From assembly GCA_049325415.1 (NCBI GenBank), contig JBMOLL010000040.1:1-64000 (forward strand): a DNA stretch of 64,000 nt, in the 5' to 3' direction. The position numbers were made by a program, and so were the translations under genes. The notes below the pieces were generated by a model. It saw only the letters and a list, made by a program, of their open reading frames with translations, was not told the origin of the DNA and ran no database searches. Source of the DNA: JBMOLL01 sp049325415. GTDB lineage: Bacteria > Bacteroidota > Bacteroidia > Bacteroidales > GCA-2748055. Position 1 is the first letter of the stretch. The number at the start of each line of letters is the position of its first letter. Shown piece after piece: positions 54,298-63,463 of the stretch.

Positions 54298-55343
54298 AAA
54301 CTGTATACGAATTTATGAAATAATCCTGATCTACTGCATGTCAGAAAATTAATCTCAAATCAGACAATTTTCTAATGCAATGCAATAGAAAATGAAGAGA
54401 CGAAAAAACTCTAATGCATAAAATGGGTTAATTGGAAATACCCCACTTTTTATTAAAATCTAAAAGAAAGCCAAAGCTGTATAATTACAACTGTATATGA
54501 ATCTGACCATGAAAACGTGGAAATAAATCATATAGAAGTACATGAAATCCATAGTCAGAAACCCGACAGACAGTCCTTCGACTCGTAACTCGATAAACTC
54601 GTTACTTCGCTCTCCGCGTGCCGCCGTAGCTTCAGCGGAGGGGCAGGAACCTGTACACAAAATTCTTCGTCAGAAACCCGACATGCAATCCTTCGACTCG
54701 TAACTCGATAAACTCGTTACTTCGCTCAGGAACCGACGCATAGAGTTAGGGGTGGTAAACCTCGACAGGCTCGGTTTACCATCGCTGGATCGAGCTGGTT
54801 GGTGAGCGAAGTCGAACCACTGTCGAGATCCCTTTCCTGATTTTTATAACACCGGTTCCTGAGCGCCGTGGTGAGCTTGTCGAACCACAAGTCGAAGGAC
54901 CTCTTCATCCTGTGAGCATAGCCTTTCATTAGGGCGAACAATGGTGAGTTTGCCGAACCACAAGCCGAAGGATTGAAGAAAAACAATCGTCAGTCTAATA
55001 ATGTGTTGGGTGATTAAATTATATACTTGAATTATAAAAAAATGATACAAAAATCTATTGAGAATGATAAGACCATCCAAACTGATTCAAGTAGTTCGCC
55101 TTCCCGAGTTATCGGGAAACGCAATTTCTTCGGCTCTTAGTGAATAATTTGGGATAAACCCATTTTATGCATCAAAAAAGTCACAATGTATAAAAAACCA
55201 GAGTCTGGACACACCTCACTTTTCCGGTACGTTTAAATATCTATCTCTTCAGCCTGGGACTCAGCCAATAATCCTGCTCTATCAGTCTTTATTATTTGGG
55301 TAAGTCCAAAGAACCTTAAATATTTGCCCGGCTCCCTTCTCAG
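54298..55343. repeat. Gene-free 1-kb region with repeats and 16-bp inverted ends
   Basis: Two perfect 16-bp inverted copies of ATGCATAAAATGGGTT lie at 54414-54429 and 55157-55172. Between them: two copies of a CCTTCGACTCGTAACTCGAT block (about 54576 and 54692), several TTCGACAGGCTCGG/GCTTGTCGAACC-type palindromes (54760-54975) and TTCCCGA-GTTA-TCGGGAA at 55101-55118. The short open frames here read only repeats. Confidence 0.75.
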
Positions 55344-56687
55344 CTACTCTTCTTCCGGCTTCTTTCCCTCCCAGAACAACTCTTCCCGGATATCTCCGAT
55401 CCGCTGCTTCGCATAATCGTAATACGAGATGGTGGTTCCCTCAGAATAGACCTTGCCCGGTTTAAAATTGTCTCCTTTCGGACGGGTCTCCAGGAAACGG
55501 TTATAATAGTCCAGTGCCTTTCCCCGGTCGCGGATCCAGACATCGTAATGACTGGCAATACGGAAAAGCAGCAGGGTGTCGCCGGGTGTGAGTTCCATCG
55601 CTTTCATATAATCAGCGAGCGCTTCATCGTAGCGGTAAAAGCCGGTATTTGCGGCAGCAAGGTCCTGGTAGATCCTGGAAAGCAGATCCGGTGGCGGGGT
55701 CAGCAGGGCTATCGATTTCTTCAGGTAACCAATCCCCCTTTCCCGATAAAATGCCTTGTCGCAGGCCAGGCCGAGGATATAGGACAATTCGGCATCGGCT
55801 GTATCGGTGAGAAAGGCCCTTTCAAGGTATTTCATGGCGCTGTCGTATTCTTCCGTTTTAAAATAGCTGAAGCCGATATATTTATTTGTAAACTCTGAAA
55901 TATCATTTAATGCCAGACATTTTTCAAAGGTCTGCACGGCATTCCCAAAGTCATTGCCCAGAAAATACAGGTAACCGTGCAATTTAAGCATCCGCAGATT
56001 CAGGGAGTCCTGACCCAGGTGATGACCGGTAACAACCAGCGCACTGTCGTACAACTCCTTATCCCTGTACATAACGGCCAGGCGGTAGGAAGTCTGCAGA
56101 TCGATCCGGGTAGCCTCCACCGCCTTCCTGTACATTAAAATGGCCGAATCGGTCTGTTCCAGGTTATCGTAGCAGCGGCCGGTCTGTTTTAAAAGGTAGT
56201 AAGAGGAATCAAGGCTGAGCGCCTGCCTGTAACAGGCCAGCGCTCCCGTAAAATGATCGTCCTGGAAATATGCATCAGCCATTTTTTGAAGGAAAAAGGC
56301 GTTTTGCGGACTTATCTCCAGTGCACGCCGGTAATATTCCCGGGCCCCTGCCTGATCTCCCATCGACCCATAGCAGGATCCCAGTTCAGACAGGACCTGG
56401 ATGTCTGTCGTGTCAGAATCAAACAGGATCCTGTATTGCCGGGCCGCCTCCGGGTAACGGTTCAGGCCTTTGTACAATTTTGCCTTTAAAGCTGTATAAT
56501 CAACAGTTCGCCCTGCACACTCCAGACTGTCAATATATGCGAGCGCCCTTTCATACTCAAATTGATCCACAAGTGCAGAAAGGCGGCTATCCTCCTGACT
56601 GTAGACCGACACCGCACCAAGCATAAAAACCGTAATAATTGCCTTTGCCAGATACGAACGCTTCTGTAGGCACCATGTCCTTATCAT
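55344..56687 (-). CDS. Exported TPR-repeat protein
   Basis: 447 aa. Signal-like N-terminus (YLAKAIITVFMLGAVSVYS), then about ten TPR units (YPEAARQYRILFDSDTTDIQ; AREYYRRALEISPQN; YDEALADYMKAMELTPGD). TPRs bind partner proteins; the partner is unknown. Twin palindromic operators lie directly upstream (56693-56732), so it is probably repressed by a dimeric regulator not in the window. Confidence 0.82.
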   Translation of the reverse strand: MIRTWCLQKRSYLAKAIITVFMLGAVSVYSQEDSRLSALVDQFEYERALAYIDSLECAGRTVDYTALKAKLYKGLNRYPEAARQYRILFDSDTTDIQVLSELGSCYGSMGDQAGAREYYRRALEISPQNAFFLQKMADAYFQDDHFTGALACYRQALSLDSSYYLLKQTGRCYDNLEQTDSAILMYRKAVEATRIDLQTSYRLAVMYRDKELYDSALVVTGHHLGQDSLNLRMLKLHGYLYFLGNDFGNAVQTFEKCLALNDISEFTNKYIGFSYFKTEEYDSAMKYLERAFLTDTADAELSYILGLACDKAFYRERGIGYLKKSIALLTPPPDLLSRIYQDLAAANTGFYRYDEALADYMKAMELTPGDTLLLFRIASHYDVWIRDRGKALDYYNRFLETRPKGDNFKPGKVYSEGTTISYYDYAKQRIGDIREELFWEGKKPEEE

Positions 56688-56692
56688 ACTTC

Positions 56693-56732
56693 AACTAAAT
56701 TTTTAGTTAAAAGTACAACTAAAGTTTTAGTT
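56693..56732 (-). promoter_or_regulatory. Two tandem palindromic operators before the TPR gene
   Basis: AACTAAA-N2-TTTAGTT occurs twice, at 56693-56708 and 56717-56732, centres 24 bp apart, ending 5 bp before the start codon at 56687. The weak promoter candidate (ATTG and TACTTTTA on the minus strand) would overlap both. BlaI/CopY-type repressors are one guess, based only on the layout. Confidence 0.65.
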
Positions 56733-56885
56733 GATCAATAGGCTGTCCCCGTTTTTCTTCATGAAAATTGAAAAAAACTCAGAATCCTAACTCAGAGTGC
56801 GCAAAATTGATCTCTCGCTGCACCGGATGAAGAGGAAAAATCAGCCCGTTCATCGACAGAATCACACTGTACGTCGACTACACTT

Positions 56886-56914
56886 TTTGATTGCGCAAGC
56901 CTTCAATAGTTTTG
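56886..56914 (+). promoter_or_regulatory. Promoter of the export operon
   Basis: TAGTTTTG at 56907-56914 is an exact -7 box; TTTG at 56886-56889 is 17 nt upstream, slightly short. Predicted leader about 16-25 nt before the TolC-like gene. Confidence 0.55.
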
Positions 56915-56933
56915 TGCCAACATTCATTTTAAG

Positions 56934-58277
56934 ATGTTCAATATGATAAAACGAAGCATAATCACAGGTCTTTTCCTGGTCACTTTACTTTCATCTGGTT
57001 TTGGACAGGAAACAGCCGGTGCATGGAGCCTGGATGACTGTATCAGCTATGCACTGGGCAAGAATATAACGGTTCAGCAGGCCGGACTGGCAAGCGACAG
57101 GAACAGTCTTTACCTGGAGCAGGCCAGAGCCGCCCGGCTGCCTTCGCTGAGTGCAGGACTCAGTCAGAATTTTTCCTGGGGAAAATCATATGATGTGCAA
57201 AACAGCACCTACGGTTCAATGGAAGGTTCCGCCAACGGCAGTTACTCAATCAGTTCGGGCATGACCCTCTTCAACGGTAATCGCCTGCAGAACGGGATCA
57301 GCCAGTCGGAGCTCAACCTGGAAAGCAGTCAGTACTATTCCGAAACGGTGAAGGAAACACTCGAGCTGAATATCCTGAGTGCCTTCCTGCAGGTGGTTTA
57401 TACCGGTGAAAGCGTCGCCAATGCAGAAAAACAGATTGAAGCCACCAGGGAACAACTTGCACTGGCGGAGGAGCGGCAGAAGCTTGGAGCCATATCCCGG
57501 AGTGATTATCTGCAGATCAAATCCGAACTTGCCAGCGAGAACCTGACCCTGGCTCAGGCAAAAAGTCAGTACTCGCTTGCCCGTGTAAGTCTGATGCAGC
57601 TTATGGAACTGCCGGTTGACGACAGTTTCCGGATTGCGATACCCGACCTGGACCAGATCCTCAACGAGGAACGGGAACCCGATGCAGCCGGGATATATGA
57701 ACAGGCCCTGGCAATTAAGCCTCAGATCATGCAAGCCGAATTGAATAAGCAGAGTGCCGGACTGGAGGATAAAATTGCCCGTGCTGGTCTGTATCCTTCC
57801 GTAACGTTGAATGCCGGGCTCGGCACTTCCTATGCTTCAAACCTGGAGACAGTCTCCTATGGGAGCCAGATCGGCAATCAGATCTCCCCATCTGTCGGTC
57901 TGCAGATCTCCGTTCCCATCTTTCAGAAGAAACAGGTAAAGACAGATATCGGACTGGCCCGGATCAGCTATTCCGAAGCTGAGCTTGAGGAAATCAATAC
58001 CCGGAACCAGCTGAGGAAGGATATTGAACAGGCAACAGCCGATGTTCTTTCCGCGCAGATGGAATATGAAGCCAGCCTGGAAAAATACCGGGCTCTTCAG
58101 GAGTCGAACCAGGTCTCCCTGGAGAAATTTAGCCTGGGCCTGATGAGTTCCGTTGATTACCTCTACGAAAAAACCAGCCTGATCACGGCTGAAAGCAGTC
58201 TGTTGCAGTCAAAATTCAGGCTGATCTTCAGCTATAAGATCCTCGATTTTTACAAAGGAATTCCCATATCATTATAA
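56934..58277 (+). CDS. TolC-family outer-membrane efflux protein
   Basis: 447 aa with signal peptide (SIITGLFLVTLLSSGFG) and two OEP repeats: WSLDDCISYALGKNITVQQA, then long helices with LALAEERQKLGAISRSDYLQ and the second half with LEKFSLGLMSSVDYLYEKT. Forms the outer channel of the three-part exporter encoded downstream. Start at 56934 or 56943. Confidence 0.92.
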   Translation: MFNMIKRSIITGLFLVTLLSSGFGQETAGAWSLDDCISYALGKNITVQQAGLASDRNSLYLEQARAARLPSLSAGLSQNFSWGKSYDVQNSTYGSMEGSANGSYSISSGMTLFNGNRLQNGISQSELNLESSQYYSETVKETLELNILSAFLQVVYTGESVANAEKQIEATREQLALAEERQKLGAISRSDYLQIKSELASENLTLAQAKSQYSLARVSLMQLMELPVDDSFRIAIPDLDQILNEEREPDAAGIYEQALAIKPQIMQAELNKQSAGLEDKIARAGLYPSVTLNAGLGTSYASNLETVSYGSQIGNQISPSVGLQISVPIFQKKQVKTDIGLARISYSEAELEEINTRNQLRKDIEQATADVLSAQMEYEASLEKYRALQESNQVSLEKFSLGLMSSVDYLYEKTSLITAESSLLQSKFRLIFSYKILDFYKGIPISL

Positions 58278-58288
58278 TTATCAAGACT

Positions 58289-59560
58289 ATGAAAAAAAGT
58301 GTCATTTATATTTCTCTATCCGTTGTGATCCTGGCCGGAGCCTTTACCGCCTTCAAACTATCCGGTAAAGTCCGTCCGGTTGCCGAACTGGAAACCGTTA
58401 GCATCGGACGTGGCGACCTCAGCAACATCACAACAGCCACCGGAACACTGGAGGCGATTGAAACCGTTGAAGTGGGCACGCAGGTATCCGGGGTGATCGA
58501 TCATATCTATGTCGATTTCAACTCGGAGGTGAAGCGTGGCCAGATCCTGGCCAAACTCGATGAGACCCCGTTGCTTGCCTCACTGGAGCAGAGCAAGGCC
58601 ACGGTGGACAATGCACAGGCCGAACTCGATTACCAGAAAGCCAACTACGAAAGGATCAGGATCCTGGCAGAAAAAAACCTGATCGCTGAAAGCGATTTTG
58701 AACTGGCCCAGTATAACTACCGCAAGGCAGAGGCTTCGCTGAAGAATGCCCAGTCGGTTTATGACAAAAACAAGATCAACCTGGCCTATGCCACCATTTA
58801 TTCACCCATCGATGGCATTGTACTCGACCGGGCGGTGGATGAGGGGCAGACCGTTGCTGCCAGTTTCAGCACCCCTACCCTGTTCACTATTGTACAGGAC
58901 CTGACCAAGATGCAGGTGGAAGCCAGCGTGGCTGAAGCCGATATCGGTTCCATCAGGCAGGGTCAGCGTGTTGAGTTTACCGTGGATGCTTACCCCGATC
59001 TTTCCTTTGGCGGAGAGGTCACCCAGATCAGGCTTCAGCCGGTGGAAAGTGCCAACGTCATCACCTACACAGTCATTATTGATGCACCCAATCCCGATAA
59101 AAAACTGATGCCGGGAATGACGGCCAATGTATCCTTTTACGTAACTGAAAAGAAGAATATCCTGCTCGTCCCTGCCCAGGCGATCTGGTTCACCCCGGAG
59201 CCGGCCAAATGGGAGGCTTACCTTAAGAATCACCCGGAGATGAGTGTCGATCCCGGACCACAACAGGACCAGGGAGTCCCTCCAGCCAGCAGTCAGGAAC
59301 TTACCTCCTCCCCACTCCAAAATGCTGAAGCAGACAGGACAAATGAAAAAACGGTATGGGTGGTGAACGGGAATCATATATCCCCCCGAAAAATTAAAAC
59401 CGGCGATACCGATGAAATGTACTATGAATTGCTGAGCGGACTGAATGAAGGAGACCTGCTGGTCAGCTCAGTTTCTTCATCGGAAACCGTCAGCACGGTG
59501 AAAGAAAGTGAAGCCCGCAGTCCCTTTATGCCGCAAAGACCGGGTAGCAACAAAAAATAA
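58289..59560 (+). CDS. Periplasmic adaptor (MacA/HlyD-type)
   Basis: 423 aa. One N-terminal membrane segment (VIYISLSVVILAGAFTAFKL), a biotinyl-lipoyl-like domain (VEVGTQVSGVIDHIYVDFNS), a short coiled coil (about 100-160), a second lipoyl half (ATIYSPIDGIVLDRAVDEGQ) and a beta-barrel domain. Links the TolC channel to the ABC pump. A low-complexity insert of about 50 residues (about 310-350) is a peculiarity. Confidence 0.92.
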   Translation: MKKSVIYISLSVVILAGAFTAFKLSGKVRPVAELETVSIGRGDLSNITTATGTLEAIETVEVGTQVSGVIDHIYVDFNSEVKRGQILAKLDETPLLASLEQSKATVDNAQAELDYQKANYERIRILAEKNLIAESDFELAQYNYRKAEASLKNAQSVYDKNKINLAYATIYSPIDGIVLDRAVDEGQTVAASFSTPTLFTIVQDLTKMQVEASVAEADIGSIRQGQRVEFTVDAYPDLSFGGEVTQIRLQPVESANVITYTVIIDAPNPDKKLMPGMTANVSFYVTEKKNILLVPAQAIWFTPEPAKWEAYLKNHPEMSVDPGPQQDQGVPPASSQELTSSPLQNAEADRTNEKTVWVVNGNHISPRKIKTGDTDEMYYELLSGLNEGDLLVSSVSSSETVSTVKESEARSPFMPQRPGSNKK

Positions 59561-59568
59561 ACAGGATC

Positions 59569-60321
59569 ATGAAGCAGAATAGCATCATAGAAGTCAGGGA
59601 ACTGAAGAAGGATTTCCATGTGGGCGACATCACGGTGCATGCCCTGAAGGGGATCAACCTGGAGATCAGGGAAGGAGAGTTCCTTGGGATTATGGGCACG
59701 AGCGGATCGGGAAAATCGACCATGCTCAATGTGCTTGGTTGCCTTGACAAACCAACTGAAGGAAGTTATATGCTGGATAAAACCGATGTCGGCGAGTTGA
59801 ACAAGAACCAGCTTGCCGCACTGCGCAACCAGAAACTGGGCTTTATCTTCCAGTCCTACAACCTTCTCCCCCGCACCTCGGCCCTTGAGAATGTGGAGCT
59901 TCCCCTGTTCTATAATTCCGGGATCAGGCCTAAGGAAAGGCGGGAGCGTGCAATTGCGGCACTGGAGGCTGTTGGCCTGACGGACAGGATGTACCACATG
60001 CCCAATCAGCTGTCGGGCGGACAGCAGCAGCGCGTGGCCATTGCCCGGTCGCTGGTGAACGACCCGGTGGTTATCCTGGCCGACGAGGCAACGGGGAACC
60101 TGGATACACGTACTTCCTACGAGATTATGGCACTTTTGCAGGAACTCAATTCACGGGGCAAAACCATTGTTTTTGTAACCCACGAACCCGACATTGCCCG
60201 ATGCATGACCCGGAACGTAGTTTTCCGTGACGGCCACATCCTTAAGGAGGAAATAGTAGAAAACAGGTTAATGGCTGCGGAGGTGCTAAAAAGCCTTCCT
60301 GCCGAAAATGAGGATATTTAA
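59569..60321 (+). CDS. ABC transporter ATP-binding protein (MacB/LolD-type)
   Basis: 250 aa. Walker A GTSGSGKS at 43-50, Q-loop region GFIFQSYNLLPRTSALENV, signature LSGGQQQR from residue 147, Walker B VVILADEATGNLDT near 168 and the H-loop VTHEPDI. Energises the permease that starts 10 bp after its stop. Confidence 0.95.
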   Translation: MKQNSIIEVRELKKDFHVGDITVHALKGINLEIREGEFLGIMGTSGSGKSTMLNVLGCLDKPTEGSYMLDKTDVGELNKNQLAALRNQKLGFIFQSYNLLPRTSALENVELPLFYNSGIRPKERRERAIAALEAVGLTDRMYHMPNQLSGGQQQRVAIARSLVNDPVVILADEATGNLDTRTSYEIMALLQELNSRGKTIVFVTHEPDIARCMTRNVVFRDGHILKEEIVENRLMAAEVLKSLPAENEDI

Positions 60322-60331
60322 GTGTAAGAAA

Positions 60332-61552
60332 ATGAACTACTCGAATACCATAAAAATCGCATTTAATGCCCTGAAAAGGAATAAGTTCCGGGCATTTCTT
60401 ACCATGCTCGGGATCATCATCGGCGTGGCTTCGGTCATCGCCATGCTGGCCATCGGACAGGGTTCTAAACAAAGCATCGAGGATCAGATGTCGGGCATGG
60501 GCACCAACCTGATCTTTGCCGTACCCGGATCGGAGGAAAGAGGAGGCGTACGGGTAGGTAACAGTGATGCGCAGAACATGAAGCTCAGCGATGTGGACGC
60601 CATCGCAAGGGATTGTCCGGCGATCAGTGCCGTATCCCCCGAAGTGAGGGCCAGCGGCCAGCTGATTTACGGGAACAGCAACTGGCCGACCTCGGTGGAA
60701 GGCGTCAATACAGCGTTCCTCGGGATCCGCAAGTACTCCCTGGAAACCGGCAGGATCTTTACCGATGCCGAGATCAGATCCTATGCAAAGGTTTGCCTGA
60801 TAGGCCAGACAATCGTGGAGAATCTGTTTCCGAATGGGGAAAATCCCATCGGACAAACAATTCGATTCGGCAATGTGCCTTTCAAGGTGATCGGCGTGCT
60901 GGCCGATAAGGGAGAGAACGGGATGGGACAGGACCAGGATGACCTGATCGTTGCCCCCTACACCACGGTCATGAAAAGGATTCTTTCCCAGACCCACATC
61001 TCAGCCATCATGGCGTCGGCTGCTTCTGAAGAGCTCAACGACGAGGCCATCGACCAGCTTACGGCTTCATTGCGGAAATCGCACCGTATCAAGGAGGGTG
61101 GCGAAGACGATTTCCGGGTGAGGTCACAATCGGAACTGGTGCAAACCTTTACCTCCATCAGCGACATCCTTACGGTACTGCTGGGTGCCATTGCGGGGAT
61201 CTCCCTGCTAGTCGGCGGGATCGGGATCATGAATATTATGTTTGTTTCCGTAACGGAGCGGACAAGAGAGATCGGTCTGCGGCTGTCGGTAGGAGGAAAG
61301 GAAAAAGACATCATGCTTCAGTTCCTGGTGGAATCGATAATGCTGAGCGTGACCGGCGGTGTGATTGGTATTCTTCTGGGGATACTGATTACAGCAGTTG
61401 TTGGTTCTCTTATGAGCTGGCCCGTGGTGGTCATGACCTCTTCGGTGGTGGTATCCTTCCTGGTCTGTACTGCGATCGGCATCTTTTTCGGCTGGTACCC
61501 GGCCCGTAAGGCCGCCTCGCTGAATCCGATCGATGCCGTGCGTTACGAATAA
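60332..61552 (+). CDS. ABC transporter permease (MacB/FtsX-type)
   Basis: About 406 aa: first membrane helix near residue 20-45, a large periplasmic MacB core domain (about 50-265) and three C-terminal helices (LTVLLGAIAGISLLVGGIGI; SVTGGVIGILLGILITAVVG; VSFLVCTAIGIFFGWYPARK). The ATG at 60332 fits homologues better than the one at 60308, which would overlap the ATPase gene. Probable substrates: antibiotics, peptides or lipoproteins. Confidence 0.93.
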   Translation: MNYSNTIKIAFNALKRNKFRAFLTMLGIIIGVASVIAMLAIGQGSKQSIEDQMSGMGTNLIFAVPGSEERGGVRVGNSDAQNMKLSDVDAIARDCPAISAVSPEVRASGQLIYGNSNWPTSVEGVNTAFLGIRKYSLETGRIFTDAEIRSYAKVCLIGQTIVENLFPNGENPIGQTIRFGNVPFKVIGVLADKGENGMGQDQDDLIVAPYTTVMKRILSQTHISAIMASAASEELNDEAIDQLTASLRKSHRIKEGGEDDFRVRSQSELVQTFTSISDILTVLLGAIAGISLLVGGIGIMNIMFVSVTERTREIGLRLSVGGKEKDIMLQFLVESIMLSVTGGVIGILLGILITAVVGSLMSWPVVVMTSSVVVSFLVCTAIGIFFGWYPARKAASLNPIDAVRYE

Positions 61553-61614
61553 TGCAGCAGCCGATCTGAAAATGAGCGATTTTTCACTAATTTACCCACA
61601 AAATCCGAGAACCC

Positions 61615-62706
61615 ATGCAGCTCAATACAAGGTCGAACAGAAGGCTCACTGTCACCCTCCACATCCTGGCCTGGGTGCTCGTGCTCCTGATACCAAGCAT
61701 CGTCGCATCAACATTCGGTGACGGGAATAACGGCCATCTGATCCATTTTTACATTAACACCCTCTTTTACGGCTTCCTGTTTTACCTCTCCTACCTCTGG
61801 ATCGTACCCCGGTTCTATTTCGGCGCAAAAAGATGGAAGTATTTCGCCGTTTCCGCCACACTGGTACTGCTGTTCTGCCTCGCGCTCTGGCTGATCAATG
61901 ACTTCCTCTTCATCGACAGGGAACGGGAAGCGCAGATTGCCAGAGTGATGGAGGAGATCAACAAGGGTAAGGAAGGGACGGCACCCCCGTTGAAATTGTT
62001 CCGGCTGTTCAATTACTTCTATTCTTCCATCCTGATTGTCGGATTCTCCCTGGGGATGGGCGTTCTTGAAAAACTGCGCCAGAACGAAAAGGAAAGAAAG
62101 GATCTGGAGAAGGAAAAACTCCATTCCGAACTGGCTTTCCTGAAGAACCAGGTCAGTCCGCACTTTTTCTTTAACACCCTCAACAACATTTACTCCCTGA
62201 TCGACACCGATACCGGGGAGGCCAGAGAAACGGTGCATAAACTTTCAAGCCTGATGCGCTATCTCCTTTACGACACGGCCCAGGAAAATGCCGATCTCAA
62301 TGATGAGATCCGCTTTATGAAAAATTACGTGGACCTGATGAAACTGAGGATCAGCTCACGCGTGGACCTGCAGGTCGACTTTCCGGAGAACATCCCGGAG
62401 CTGAAGGTCCCGCCGCTGCTTTTCATTCCGGTCATTGAAAATGCCTTCAAGCACGGAATCAGTTACCGTGATCCCTCCTTTATCCATATCCGGATGAGCA
62501 TCAGGGATAAAAAAGTGCTGTTTCTGGTTGAAAACAGTATCCGGAGAGCCAATATGCCCGAAGTAGAGGGCCATTCAGGTATCGGTCTTGAAAATGTCAG
62601 GAAAAGGGTTGCCTTGCTTTTCCCCGGATCACACCGGCTGGATATACGCGAAGAAGAAGACCGCTTCAGTGTTGAGATTGAAATTGATACCACGCACACC
62701 GCATGA
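61615..62706 (+). CDS. LytS-type sensor histidine kinase
   Basis: 363 aa, four membrane helices in the first 165 residues, then a His_kinase domain (PF06580) with the phosphorylated His183 in SPHFFFNTLNN and an ATP-binding part with PVIENAFKHGIS and GIGLENVRKR. No extra sensory domain. Overlaps the regulator gene by 4 bp. Likely senses an envelope signal and controls the adjacent exporter. Confidence 0.94.
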   Translation: MQLNTRSNRRLTVTLHILAWVLVLLIPSIVASTFGDGNNGHLIHFYINTLFYGFLFYLSYLWIVPRFYFGAKRWKYFAVSATLVLLFCLALWLINDFLFIDREREAQIARVMEEINKGKEGTAPPLKLFRLFNYFYSSILIVGFSLGMGVLEKLRQNEKERKDLEKEKLHSELAFLKNQVSPHFFFNTLNNIYSLIDTDTGEARETVHKLSSLMRYLLYDTAQENADLNDEIRFMKNYVDLMKLRISSRVDLQVDFPENIPELKVPPLLFIPVIENAFKHGISYRDPSFIHIRMSIRDKKVLFLVENSIRRANMPEVEGHSGIGLENVRKRVALLFPGSHRLDIREEEDRFSVEIEIDTTHTA

Positions 62707-63422
62707 TAAAACTGAGAACGATAGCCATCGATGATGAGCCCCCGGCCCTGAAGCTCGTGAGTGATAATATCCGGAAGACGCCCTTCCTGGAACTGACCGG
62801 GGCTTTTGACAATCCGATCGACGCCATTGACTTCCTCCAGGAACATACTGCCGATCTGATCCTGCTCGATATTCACATGCCCGACCTCACAGGAATTGAA
62901 TTCTTACGCAGCCTCGAACAGGCCCCGAAGGTGATCTTTACCACGGCCTACGATAAATATGCCATCGAGGGTTTCCGGCTGAACGTGGTGGACTACCTGC
63001 TGAAACCCTTCAGCTATGAGGAATTCCTGGTTGCTGTGCAAAAGGCAAAAAAACTGGTTGAGCTGGAACAGTCGGCCCTCCCCACGGCCGATGTCGGGAA
63101 CCGCTTCCTCTTTCTGAAGTCGGAATACCGCATCAGGCGGATCAATTTTGACGAGATCCTGTATATCGAAGGTCTGAAGGATTATGTTAAGGTCTATACA
63201 ACAAAGGAAGACAAACCCGTACTTTCGCTGAATACCATAAAATCGCTGGAGGAAAAGCTTCCGCAGGAAATGTTTATGCGGGTGCACCGTTCCTTTATTG
63301 TCAACCTGGAAAAGATCGAAACGATTGAACGCAGCAGGATTATCTTCGGGAAAGTATATATCCCTGTCGGTGAGCAGTATAAAGAGAAGTTTGAACTGTA
63401 TGTGAAGAATAATTTTCTTTGA
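62703..63422 (+). CDS. LytTR-family response regulator
   Basis: 239 aa. Receiver domain with Asp10-Asp11 and phospho-acceptor Asp56 (LILLDIHMPDL), Lys in YLLKPF, and a C-terminal LytTR DNA-binding domain (about 135-235, YIEGLKDYVKVYTTKEDKPV; MRVHRSFIVNLEKIE). Translationally coupled to the kinase (ATGA). Confidence 0.95.
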   Translation: MIKLRTIAIDDEPPALKLVSDNIRKTPFLELTGAFDNPIDAIDFLQEHTADLILLDIHMPDLTGIEFLRSLEQAPKVIFTTAYDKYAIEGFRLNVVDYLLKPFSYEEFLVAVQKAKKLVELEQSALPTADVGNRFLFLKSEYRIRRINFDEILYIEGLKDYVKVYTTKEDKPVLSLNTIKSLEEKLPQEMFMRVHRSFIVNLEKIETIERSRIIFGKVYIPVGEQYKEKFELYVKNNFL

Positions 63423-63463
63423 ACCAGGCCTGTCCGGCAAGGTACCTGAATAATGATCGTACA

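Noticed and set aside
54460..55080. Several short open frames giving VVRQAHHG-like peptides
   Set aside because: These peptides come from TTCGACAAGCTCACC-type repeats and are a known source of false protein calls.
54414..55172. Insertion sequence
   Set aside because: Inverted ends are present but no transposase frame, even broken, could be read inside, so only a repeat feature is claimed.
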